DNA of 8,746 bases from Clostridia bacterium (GCA_017395885.1 JAFQNM010000124.1:1-8746); one strand, 5' to 3'. Positions 1-6,854 are shown, counted from the first letter of the stretch. Numbers and translations: made by a program. Notes: a model not told the origin generated them from the letters alone.

Positions 1-85
1 CCCTCAGAAGCACAAATATAACAGACGATTAAATAAAGGCTACGCCCTCGGAAGTGGAAAGATAATTTCTGTTTCGGAGGGTGTT
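1..85 (+). other. 3' end of an unresolved upstream gene plus murE leader
   Basis: This stretch is too short to identify its gene. Frame 3 reads LRSTNITDD and stops at TAA 30-32. Frame 1 reads PSEAQI and stops at TAA 19-21. Frame 2 stays open into murE. In related dcw clusters the gene before murE is usually a class B penicillin-binding protein (ftsI/spoVD type), so one of the two short tails may be its C-terminus. That is inference from gene order, not from the residues. The rest holds the murE Shine-Dalgarno and a possible hairpin around it. I see no promoter here. Confidence 0.3.
45..81 (+). promoter_or_regulatory. possible hairpin covering the murE ribosome binding site
   Basis: CCCTCGGAA (45-53) can pair with TTCGGAGGG (73-81): eight of nine positions are Watson-Crick pairs, with one G-G mismatch. 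A second short stem lies inside (GAAA 57-60 with TTTC 66-69). The 3' arm contains the GGAGG (76-80) that serves as the murE Shine-Dalgarno, so the closed form would hide it. This could set murE translation low or make it conditional. The pairing is seen in the sequence; any regulatory role is inference. Confidence 0.4.
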
Positions 86-1540
86 ATGCTTTTAAAGGAG
101 CTTCTTTCGGGCCTTGATTACAGGCTTATTGGAGTTGATGCGTGTGATTATATAACAAGACCGTACTGCGACTCTAGGCGAGTAGAGCCGGGAGGAGTTT
201 TCGTGTGTCTCAGCGGCCGTGGAGCAGATGGAGAGAGCTACGTGGGTGAGGCGGTAGCCTCAGGTGCCGTTTGCATTGTGGCGGAAAGAGTGATAGAGGG
301 TGTCCCCTGTGCTTGCGTGCCCGATACCAGATATGCGCTTGCCGTAATGTGGAATAATTATTTCGGCCGTCCCGGAGAGGGAATGAGGCTTTACGGAATA
401 ACCGGAACAAACGGCAAGACCTCAACGGCGGCATTCCTTGCCTCCTGCCTTTCTGCCGGAGGAAGGAGCGTGGGCTCGGTGGGAACGCTCGGTATTTTCT
501 GTAACGGAGAGCGGATAGGCTCGTCAGATGGGGAAACTCTCGGCGCTGCAGCGGCAATGACAACTCCCGACCCGGAATATCTGTACGGTGCGCTTCGTGC
601 TTTGAGAGACAGCGGTGTAACCGATTGCGTTATGGAGGTATCAAGCCATGCTGTCAGCTACAGAAAAACAGATCCTTTGAAATTTGATATAGGCATTTTT
701 ACAAATCTTTCACCGGAGCATCTGGATCATCATAAAACGATGGAGGAGTATTACAGAGCAAAGGCCTCCTTCGTGGCAAGGTGCGAAAGGAGAATTGTCA
801 ACGGAGATGACAGCGATTGCAGGAGATTCGCCCAAAGCATTCCCTGCACGTCTCTTGGTATGGATAGTGTAAGAGAACTTCGGGCAGATACGGGGGGAGT
901 TTCCTATAAGATGTGCTTCAACGGCTCAGAGCTGTTTATGGAAAGCTGCATCGGAGGAGAATTCACAGTATATAATTCAATGCTTTCGGCAGGAGCGGCT
1001 CTTCTGGCAGGCGTGCATCCGACGGCGGTCGAGCGAGGAACGAGGGCTCTGGCGGCAGTTAAGGGCAGGCTGGAGCGAGTGGTGAGAATGGAGGAGCACG
1101 GCTTTGACCTGATAATAGATTATGCCCATACTCCGGCGGCACTTGAATCTGTTCTGACCCATCTCAGAAAAACTCTGAAGGGCAGGCTGATTTGCGTGTT
1201 TGGCTGCGGCGGCGAGAGAGACCGCCAAAAGCGCCCCCTTATGGGCCGTGTTGCGGAAAGGCTTTCCGATGCGGTTATCGTAACGGGAGATAATCCGAGA
1301 TGCGAGGAGCCTCTCGGTATAATCAGAGATATAATCGGAGGAATGGTCCTGGATAACAGCGTTGTTATTCCCGACAGGCGTGAGGCTATATTTTGTGCTG
1401 TTTCCGTAGCAGGAAGAGGAGATACGGTGCTGCTTGCAGGTAAGGGACACGAGACCTATGAGATAAGAGGCGAGAAAAAGCTTGAATTTGATGAGAGAGA
1501 GGTAGTTAGGGAGGCCTTGAGGATCAAATTAGGCACATGA
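86..1540 (+). CDS. murE: UDP-N-acetylmuramoyl-L-alanyl-D-glutamate--2,6-diaminopimelate ligase (MurE)
   Basis: This cytoplasmic Mur ligase adds the third stem-peptide residue to UDP-MurNAc-L-Ala-D-Glu using ATP. The 484-residue protein has the usual three-domain length. The N-terminal UMP-binding domain includes CDSRRVEPGGVFV (28-40). The central ATPase domain has the P-loop GTNGKTS (107-113), TTPDPEYL (159-166), EVSSHA (184-189) and HLDHHKTMEEYYRAK (212-226), where K226 matches the carbamylated lysine of the family. The C-terminal domain has DYAHTP (345-350), DNPR (402-405) and KGHETYE (453-459). DNPR is the motif associated with meso-DAP rather than lysine. The ATG at 86 follows CGGAGG (75-80) at 5 nt, and MLLKELL is a typical MurE start. 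The gene is intact. The next gene is mraY, not the more usual murF. Isoleucine ATA and AGA/AGG arginine codons are common, unlike in ftsZ. Confidence 0.96.
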   Translation: MLLKELLSGLDYRLIGVDACDYITRPYCDSRRVEPGGVFVCLSGRGADGESYVGEAVASGAVCIVAERVIEGVPCACVPDTRYALAVMWNNYFGRPGEGMRLYGITGTNGKTSTAAFLASCLSAGGRSVGSVGTLGIFCNGERIGSSDGETLGAAAAMTTPDPEYLYGALRALRDSGVTDCVMEVSSHAVSYRKTDPLKFDIGIFTNLSPEHLDHHKTMEEYYRAKASFVARCERRIVNGDDSDCRRFAQSIPCTSLGMDSVRELRADTGGVSYKMCFNGSELFMESCIGGEFTVYNSMLSAGAALLAGVHPTAVERGTRALAAVKGRLERVVRMEEHGFDLIIDYAHTPAALESVLTHLRKTLKGRLICVFGCGGERDRQKRPLMGRVAERLSDAVIVTGDNPRCEEPLGIIRDIIGGMVLDNSVVIPDRREAIFCAVSVAGRGDTVLLAGKGHETYEIRGEKKLEFDEREVVREALRIKLGT

Positions 1541-1576
1541 CTAATGCATATTTTCCTATGGAATTTTATATAGCTA

Positions 1577-1605
1577 TTGACCGTGGATATAAATGATGTT
1601 ATAAT
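1577..1605 (+). promoter_or_regulatory. strong sigma-A-type promoter for mraY and downstream genes
   Basis: The -35 box is TTGACC (1577-1582) and the -10 box is a consensus TATAAT (1600-1605), separated by exactly 17 bp. An extended -10 TGT (1597-1599) directly precedes the -10, and AT-rich sequence lies upstream (about 1551-1576). Transcription should begin near 1612, giving a leader of about 55 nt before the mraY ATG at 1667. The promoter sits in the 126-bp gap after murE, where no strong terminator is seen, so mraY-ftsW-murG-divIB may be read both from upstream and from here. Confidence 0.8.
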
Positions 1606-1666
1606 ATAAATTGATAGCAACTGTTTTATACAGATGACTAAAATATACAAGGGACGGACAGCAAAA

Positions 1667-2668
1667 ATGAACACACAACTGCTTCTGTTTATAGGATGCC
1701 TGATACTTTCGTTTGCGCTCACAACAATCATCTCACATTACCTTATTCCTGTGCTTGCGAGCCGCAAAATGGGTCAAAAAATACTTGAAATAGGCCCACG
1801 CTGGCATAAGAGCAAGGAGGGAACCCCCACAATGGGAGGAATAGCCTTTCTTATAACTGCGTTTGTTGTGGGTGCGGCAGCCTCCGTATACCTTGCGGTG
1901 GCACGCGGAATGCAGGAGGCATCTCCCTTTATAATGACCGTGGCTCTTGCGCTTGCCTCCGGCCTTATCGGAATCATAGATGACTCCGCTAAGCTGAGAA
2001 AGGCTCAGAACGAGGGCCTGACGGCGGCACAGAAGTTTTTGCTGCAGCTTCTTCTTGCAGGTCTGTATATCCTTGGAATGAGACTTTTCGGCGGGCTCAC
2101 TACCGAGCTGTATATCCCTTATGTTGGTATGGCGCTGGATTTCGGTATTGCTTACTATGCGGTGGCTGTGCTTCTCATCGTCGGAGTGATGAATGCCGTT
2201 AACCTGACAGACGGTATAGATGGCCTTGCATCAAGCGTAACCGTAGTCGTTGGTATATTCTTTGCTCTTTGTGCTTTCCTTGCAAAGGATGTCACAAACG
2301 AGCCTCTTTCCTTCGCTTCTTCAATCATGATAGGCGTCTGCGGCGGATTTCTTGTTTATAATTTCTATCCTGCAAGAGTGTTCATGGGGGATACCGGCTC
2401 TCTGTTTCTGGGAGGCCTTTGCGTGGGAAGTGCATTCCTTCTCAATAACCCCCTTATCATCGTTGTGTGCGGCTTTGTATATATCTGCGAAACTGCATCC
2501 GTAATGCTTCAGGTCGGATATTTCAAGATAACACACGGAAAGAGACTTTTCAAAATGGCTCCCATCCATCATCACTTTGAAAAGTGTGGCTGGAGCGAGA
2601 TCAAAATAGTAATAATCTTCAGCGCAGTAACAGCTCTGCTTTGCGTTGCTGCCTGGTTTGGACTTTAA
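1667..2668 (+). CDS. mraY: phospho-N-acetylmuramoyl-pentapeptide-transferase (MraY)
   Basis: MraY is an integral membrane enzyme that transfers phospho-MurNAc-pentapeptide from UDP to undecaprenyl phosphate, making lipid I. With the chosen start the protein has 333 residues, close to the family norm. Visible motifs are the GPRWHKSKEGTPTMGG region (43-58), the catalytic Asp pair DDSAKL (105-110), NAVNLTDGIDGLA (176-188), FMGDTGS (239-245) and the histidine-rich PIHHHFE (299-305). About ten hydrophobic segments alternate with these loops. The ATG at 1667 is preferred because MNTQLLLFIG leads straight into the first membrane segment and AAGGGACGG (1649-1657) lies upstream. An in-frame ATG at 1634 has no ribosome binding site and would add an odd basic tail. 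ftsW follows after 29 nt, with no murD between them. Confidence 0.96.
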   Translation: MNTQLLLFIGCLILSFALTTIISHYLIPVLASRKMGQKILEIGPRWHKSKEGTPTMGGIAFLITAFVVGAAASVYLAVARGMQEASPFIMTVALALASGLIGIIDDSAKLRKAQNEGLTAAQKFLLQLLLAGLYILGMRLFGGLTTELYIPYVGMALDFGIAYYAVAVLLIVGVMNAVNLTDGIDGLASSVTVVVGIFFALCAFLAKDVTNEPLSFASSIMIGVCGGFLVYNFYPARVFMGDTGSLFLGGLCVGSAFLLNNPLIIVVCGFVYICETASVMLQVGYFKITHGKRLFKMAPIHHHFEKCGWSEIKIVIIFSAVTALLCVAAWFGL

Positions 2669-2697
2669 CAGATAATTAACTGCTGAGAGGTGCGTCA

Positions 2698-4200
2698 ATG
2701 AGCGAATATAACAGAGAAAACAGAACAGGTCGCACCGGGGGAGCCCCTCAGCGTAGAGAGGGAGGACGCCCGGTGCAGGGTGCTCCTCAGAAAAGGTATA
2801 CTCCTCAGAGCGGTGCTCATGCCGGTCGTGCAAGACAGCCCGTTGTAAAAGATGGCAGAGAAATAAAAAGAGAAGGCCCGAGCCGCTCAAATGATCCGAG
2901 AAGAGAAAGAGCAAGGCAGGGTGCTGATTCTCCTCGCACAGGTTCCCCCGTGGAGAGAAAAAGAGAAACAGCTCTTACTCCTGCAGATGAGAAAAGCAGA
3001 GGAGTTCTTCAGAAATTCCGAGCAAATCTGGTAACAAAAAGAGAGGAAAGGGATGAAAGGTGGGATAACGAGAAGATAGAGCGTCAGCGTCACGGCGTGG
3101 ACAGACCTATGCTCATTATCATCCTCATCCTGATCGCTCTCGGCACCGTAATGGTGTTCAGCGCCAGCTACCCCTCTGCCCTTAAGGAAAAAAACGATAG
3201 CTTTTATTATATCAGCAATCAGCTTCTGTGGGTGGCGCTCGGTGGCGGTGCCATGACTCTGATGACCTTTGTGCCCTATAAGCTGGTAAAGGTGTTTGCC
3301 CCTGCGGCCGCAGTTGTATCGGCAGTGCTCCTTGTGATGGTCCTTATAATAGGAACTGCAAGAGGCGTTGCACAGAGATGGCTTTCACTGGGATTCGTTT
3401 CATTCCAGCCCTCAGAGCTTGCAAAGGCTGCGCTGATCTTGTTTTTGGCTTACTATATAGATAAAAATCATGATGAGATTTCAAAGAGCCTCGATAAAAA
3501 GAAGACCTTCTGGAAGGGTGTTGCCATTCCCGGAATTATCGTTGGAGGCTTTTGCGGTCTTGTGCTTCTGGAAAAGCATCTTTCAGGAACGATAATCCTC
3601 GGTCTCATCGGCTTTGCAATAATCTTTATAAGCGGTGCCGATATCGCAAAAATGCTCATTACATACGGTGTTCCCTGCGGTGCCATAGGTCTCATTTATC
3701 TTCTGACAAATGAATATGCCCTGAAGCGTATCCTCACCCATAACGATGAAAATGCAGATGTTCTGGCAGAAGCGTGGCAAACAACACAGGGCCTTTATGC
3801 TATCGGCAGCGGCGGCCTGTTCGGAATGGGTCTGGGAAAGAGCAATCTTAAATTCAATTACGTTTCCGAGGCGCATAACGACTTTATTTTTACCATATGG
3901 TGTGAGGAGCTTGGCCTTGTGGGTGCGGTGCTTCTCATTGCTCTCTATGGATTCTTTGTGTGGAGAGGCATAACTATAGCAAAGAAAGCCCCCGATATAT
4001 ATTCATCCCTCGTAGCCTTCGGCATAACGTTTCAGGTGGGTATCCAGGCGGCGCTCAATATAATGGTAGTAACAGACCTAATTCCCAACACAGGAGTGTC
4101 TCTGCCGTTTTTTTCATACGGAGGAACGTCGCTGATCATTCTTATGGCGGAGATGGGAATACTTCTTTCAATATCAAAGCATTCCTATCAAAAAAAATAA
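2698..4200 (+). CDS. ftsW: septal peptidoglycan glycosyltransferase FtsW (SEDS family) with long N-terminal extension
   Basis: FtsW polymerises lipid II into glycan strands at the division septum with a class B PBP. The protein has 500 residues, about 100 more than typical FtsW (about 400). Residues 1-135 are hydrophilic, rich in Arg, Gly, Pro and Gln, and contain a repeated GAPQ(R/K)R. About ten membrane segments follow, roughly 137-158, 172-192, 198-219, 239-254, 274-291, 294-312, 316-336, 402-425, 436-458 and 474-492. SEDS motifs are RWLSLGFVSFQPSELAK (227-243), the large loop with YVSEAHNDFIF (388-398), and LPFFSYGGTS (469-478). D395 aligns with the catalytic Asp of E. coli FtsW (D297), so the enzyme should be active. 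The common QPDLGT motif is replaced by EKHLSGT (292-298). The start is ATG 2698, 7 nt after GAGAGG (2685-2690). RodA or SpoVE are alternatives, but the dcw position favours FtsW. Confidence 0.93.
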   Translation: MSEYNRENRTGRTGGAPQRREGGRPVQGAPQKRYTPQSGAHAGRARQPVVKDGREIKREGPSRSNDPRRERARQGADSPRTGSPVERKRETALTPADEKSRGVLQKFRANLVTKREERDERWDNEKIERQRHGVDRPMLIIILILIALGTVMVFSASYPSALKEKNDSFYYISNQLLWVALGGGAMTLMTFVPYKLVKVFAPAAAVVSAVLLVMVLIIGTARGVAQRWLSLGFVSFQPSELAKAALILFLAYYIDKNHDEISKSLDKKKTFWKGVAIPGIIVGGFCGLVLLEKHLSGTIILGLIGFAIIFISGADIAKMLITYGVPCGAIGLIYLLTNEYALKRILTHNDENADVLAEAWQTTQGLYAIGSGGLFGMGLGKSNLKFNYVSEAHNDFIFTIWCEELGLVGAVLLIALYGFFVWRGITIAKKAPDIYSSLVAFGITFQVGIQAALNIMVVTDLIPNTGVSLPFFSYGGTSLIILMAEMGILLSISKHSYQKK

Positions 4201-4218
4201 CGAAAGGCAGAAAGGTTT

Positions 4219-5346
4219 ATGAGAGTTCTGATGACGGGCGGAGGCACCGGCGGCCACGTAAATCCCGCCCTTGCAATAGCCAAGACCATAATGGAAAACG
4301 AGCCGGATAGCGAGATCGCATTTGTAGGCACTCCCAGAGGCATAGAGAATAAGCTTGTGCCTGCCAAGGGCTATAAGCTTTATCACGTGGACGTAATGGG
4401 TCTTAGAAGAAGCCTCTCTCCAAAGAACATAAAGGCGGCGTGGCTCGCCCTCACGTCTCCCGGTAAGGCCAAAAAGATTATAAAGGAGTTCAAGCCGGAC
4501 GTTGTTATAGGCACGGGCGGCTACGTTTCCTGGCCTGTTTGTAAGGCGGCGGCAAAAATGGGTATCCCCACGGCTCTGCATGAGTCAAATGCAGTTCCCG
4601 GAATGGCTGTGAGAATGCTCTCCTCCAGCGCAGACAGGATCTTTCTTAACTTTGAAAAGGCGGGAAGCGGCCTCAGTTGCCCCGAAAAGCTGATGACAGT
4701 CGGCTGCCCCATGCTGGGCAAGTTTGAGAAAAGATCAAAGGAAGAGGCAAGAAAAAAGCTTGGTATTCCCGAGGAGGCAAAAACCGTTATCCTTTCCTTC
4801 GGAGGAAGCCTTGGTGCAGAAAAGGTGAATGAAGCAGTCCTTTACCTGATGGAGAAGCTCACAGGCCCTGATAAAGAGGTTTATCACGTTCACGCAACGG
4901 GAGCGATCGAAAAGGAAATAGCGTTTGGCCAGTTTAAGGATAAGGGACTTGATAAATACGAGGGCCTTGAGCTTCTTGAGTATATCTACGATATGCCCGA
5001 TAGAGTTGCTGCTGCCGATATCGTGATCTGCAGAGCAGGTGCGCTTACCGTTTCAGAGCTTTCTCTGGCGGGAAAGTGTGCGGTGTTTATTCCTTCTCCC
5101 AACGTAACAGATGACCAGCAGTTTAAAAATGCAAACGTGCTGGCCTCACAGGGCGCGGCGGCAATAATCAGAGAAACACCCGAGCTGCCGGAAAAGCTCG
5201 TTGAAACGGTGAGAGAGCTTGCTTCTCATCCTGAAAAGAGAAAAGAAATGGAAGAAAAAATATGCGGCTTTGCAGTTCCCGATGCAAATAAACGGATCTA
5301 TAACGAGATCCGCCGTATAGTAGACGAAAAGAAAAAAAGCAGATAA
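4219..5346 (+). CDS. murG: UDP-GlcNAc:lipid I N-acetylglucosaminyltransferase (MurG)
   Basis: MurG is a peripheral inner-face membrane enzyme that adds GlcNAc to lipid I, giving lipid II. It has 375 residues and a GT-B fold (GT28 family). The N-terminal domain starts with the glycine-rich TGGGTGGHVNPALA (6-19), followed by GTGGYVSWP (98-106) and HESNAVPG (121-128). The C-terminal UDP-GlcNAc domain shows SFGGSLGA (193-200), YIYDMP (255-260), CRAGALTVSEL (271-281) and NVTDDQQFKNA (295-305). The gene starts 18 nt after ftsW stops. The purine-rich gap holds two weak Shine-Dalgarno candidates, GAAAGG (4202-4207) at 11 nt and AAAGG (4211-4215) at 3 nt, so tight linkage or coupling with ftsW is likely. 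Its substrate is made by MraY just upstream and its product is used by FtsW. The C-terminus is very basic (KKKSR), in keeping with membrane association. Confidence 0.96.
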   Translation: MRVLMTGGGTGGHVNPALAIAKTIMENEPDSEIAFVGTPRGIENKLVPAKGYKLYHVDVMGLRRSLSPKNIKAAWLALTSPGKAKKIIKEFKPDVVIGTGGYVSWPVCKAAAKMGIPTALHESNAVPGMAVRMLSSSADRIFLNFEKAGSGLSCPEKLMTVGCPMLGKFEKRSKEEARKKLGIPEEAKTVILSFGGSLGAEKVNEAVLYLMEKLTGPDKEVYHVHATGAIEKEIAFGQFKDKGLDKYEGLELLEYIYDMPDRVAAADIVICRAGALTVSELSLAGKCAVFIPSPNVTDDQQFKNANVLASQGAAAIIRETPELPEKLVETVRELASHPEKRKEMEEKICGFAVPDANKRIYNEIRRIVDEKKKSR

Positions 5347-5377
5347 TTCTGCAAATAAAAGAAAGGGGGGCTCCGGC

Positions 5378-6589
5378 GTGGCAAAATCGGTAAATGAGTA
5401 TTATAGCGAAAAAATGAAAAAGCTTCTGGAAATGCAGAAGAACGAGAGCGTTCCCGCCCTGCCCCCCAAGGCCTCCGGCAATCAGGCAACTCAGCCGGAC
5501 GGAGGAAGACAGTATTATGACCGCTTCCGCTCAAGGGTGGGAGAGGGTAGAGCAGATGATGCTCGGGCTTCGGACAGGCCTCGTAAAAAGGGTGCCGGGA
5601 GTTCTGCAGAAAGAACTGTTATAGATGATATCCGTGAGGGCAGAGCTCCGAAAAGAGCAGGTGCAGGGGGAGGTCCGAGAGGTGGACACGCTCCCTCCGC
5701 TAAGGCTTCGGGAAGGAGACCATATGAGAATGGCTCCTCAGGGACGAGAGTTGCCCCTGAGCAAAGTGCTGAGGATAAGTTTGCAGAGTCGGTAAAGCAG
5801 ATAGAGGCCATGCAAATGGCCAAAAGAGCAAGGGCTCTCAGAAAATTCAGAGACGTTGCCGTTTCTGCAGCTCTTATAGTTGCCGTTTTTGTGGTAATGT
5901 GCGTTGTAGTGTATCGCTTGCTGTTCGTGATTTCAGATATAAAGGCAGATGGCTCGGCCACTTATACCTCCGAGGAGCTTGTAATTGCATCCGGTATCGC
6001 CAAGGGAGATCATCTCTATTCCTTCTCCTCGAGGGAGATAGGGGAGCTTATGATACTCAGATGCCCTGAAATATGTGAGGTGGACGTGGAAAGAACTCCT
6101 CCGGGCAAGGTAGTGTTCAACATAAAGGAGGAGCCCTGCAGCTTCTATGCGGATTTTTACGGTGAGTATAGGTGCCTGAGCTCAGGTCTCCGAGTGCTCG
6201 ACTCCGTAACAGAGGAGGATGCAAAGAGCCGTGGCTGCGTAAAGCTGGTGCTTCCCGACGTAAAGAATGCAACGGCAGGTCTTGAGCCTGAGTTTGCAGA
6301 GGTAAGGGATGAAGGGTATATATACGATAGCTGTGAGTCTCTTCTTGGGTCAAAGCTTGCTCAGAGAGCCGGTACCATGGATCTTTCTGATAAATATAAC
6401 ATTACCCTGACGGTGGACGGCAGGTATATAATAAAGCTTGGTAACAGCGAAAGCCTAGATATGAAGCTGAAGATCGCAAATGCCGTTCTTGAGGACGAAA
6501 TGTTTCACAAGGATATAAAGGCAACCATAGACGTGACCGATCTGTCGGAGACAAGCGTCGTGGTAGATGAGGGACTTCGGATAGAATAG
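5378..6589 (+). CDS. divIB: cell division protein DivIB/FtsQ with long basic N-terminal tail
   Basis: DivIB is a bitopic divisome scaffold that works with FtsL and DivIC outside the membrane. The 403-residue protein is much longer than B. subtilis DivIB (about 263), all from the N-terminus. Residues 1-157 are cytoplasmic, basic and low-complexity, with an RGG-like part (GAGGGPRGGHAP, 95-106), and end in the basic stretch KRARALRKFR (149-158). One membrane helix spans about 159-183. A POTRA-type domain follows (about 184-252, starting VISDIKADGSATYTSEELV and ending in VVFNIKEEP), then a beta domain to about 395. The start is GTG at 5378, 7 nt after the strong AAAGGGGGG (5362-5370); no better start lies nearby. 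The family assignment rests on topology, POTRA pattern and position between murG and ftsZ. Extracellular residues in this family are poorly conserved. Confidence 0.88.
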   Translation: MAKSVNEYYSEKMKKLLEMQKNESVPALPPKASGNQATQPDGGRQYYDRFRSRVGEGRADDARASDRPRKKGAGSSAERTVIDDIREGRAPKRAGAGGGPRGGHAPSAKASGRRPYENGSSGTRVAPEQSAEDKFAESVKQIEAMQMAKRARALRKFRDVAVSAALIVAVFVVMCVVVYRLLFVISDIKADGSATYTSEELVIASGIAKGDHLYSFSSREIGELMILRCPEICEVDVERTPPGKVVFNIKEEPCSFYADFYGEYRCLSSGLRVLDSVTEEDAKSRGCVKLVLPDVKNATAGLEPEFAEVRDEGYIYDSCESLLGSKLAQRAGTMDLSDKYNITLTVDGRYIIKLGNSESLDMKLKIANAVLEDEMFHKDIKATIDVTDLSETSVVVDEGLRIE

Positions 6590-6600
6590 GCGAAACACAA

Positions 6601-6644
6601 GTTATGCAAGTGCATAACAACGGCAATTTAGGCGTATGCATAAA
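6601..6644. promoter_or_regulatory. operator-like palindromes upstream of ftsZ
   Basis: GTTATGCAAGTGCATAAC (6601-6618) is a perfect 8-bp inverted repeat with a 2-bp centre. A related palindromic core, TATGCATA (6635-6642), lies about 16 bp downstream within GTATGCATAA. The two share the half-site TATGCA/TGCATA. They lie about 75-120 bp upstream of the likely ftsZ -35 box and just after the divIB stop. The stem has no GC-rich section or T tract, so it is more like a DNA-binding site than a terminator. No regulator can be named. Confidence 0.55.
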
Positions 6645-6655
6645 AGGCTCAAAAA

Positions 6656-6670
6656 ACCATATTTTATGGT
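6656..6670. repeat. short perfect inverted repeat upstream of ftsZ
   Basis: ACCATATTTTATGGT is a perfect 6-bp inverted repeat around TTT. It lies between the TATGCA palindromes and the A-rich tract before the ftsZ promoter. It is AT-rich and not followed by T residues, so it is more likely a protein-binding site, or chance, than a terminator. Confidence 0.35.
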
Positions 6671-6689
6671 AAAAGAGCGGATTTTCTGC

Positions 6690-6747
6690 AAAAAAATAAA
6701 ATAAATTTCAAAAAAGACTTGCAAAAAGAAGAGAAACAGTATATTAT
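6690..6747 (+). promoter_or_regulatory. likely ftsZ promoter with A-rich upstream tract
   Basis: The -35 box is TTGCAA (6719-6724) and the -10 box is TATTAT (6742-6747), with a 17-bp spacer. A nearly pure A/T tract (6690-6715) lies directly upstream and resembles an UP element. Transcription should start near 6754, leaving a leader of about 100 nt before the ftsZ ATG. That leader can form TGTATG (6754-6759) with CATACA (6779-6784). An overlapping TATATT (6740-6745) is a poorer -10 because the spacer would be 15 bp. Confidence 0.65.
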
Positions 6748-6854
6748 ATAGTGTGTATGTAGTGTTATTTCGGCGTTTCATACATAAAAGCAAGCTGAAA
6801 TTTAAGAAAAATGACGAGGCTAAAAGCCGAAAAAATCAGAGGAGGATCAACGAA

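Noticed and set aside
1634..1666. Earlier ATG for MraY adding MTKIYKGRTAK.
   Set aside because: There is no Shine-Dalgarno before it, and MraY proteins normally begin at the first membrane helix, which fits ATG 1667.
2321..2914. A 197-codon minus-strand frame over the mraY end and ftsW start.
   Set aside because: It is a reverse-strand shadow of two real genes with no recognisable product.
3880..3884. Suspected loss of the FtsW catalytic aspartate because QPDLGT is absent.
   Set aside because: Counting back along E. coli FtsW places catalytic D297 in the AHTDFIF motif, which is present here as EAHNDFIF with D395.
3960..4310. A 116-codon + strand frame spanning the end of ftsW and the start of murG.
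   Set aside because: It overlaps two clearly conserved genes in another frame and has no domain or ribosome binding site of note.
6753..6854. In-frame GTG start giving FtsZ a 34-residue basic extension.
   Set aside because: The GTG lies at the predicted transcription start and lacks a ribosome binding site, while ATG 6855 has AGGAGGA at ideal spacing and matches homologues.
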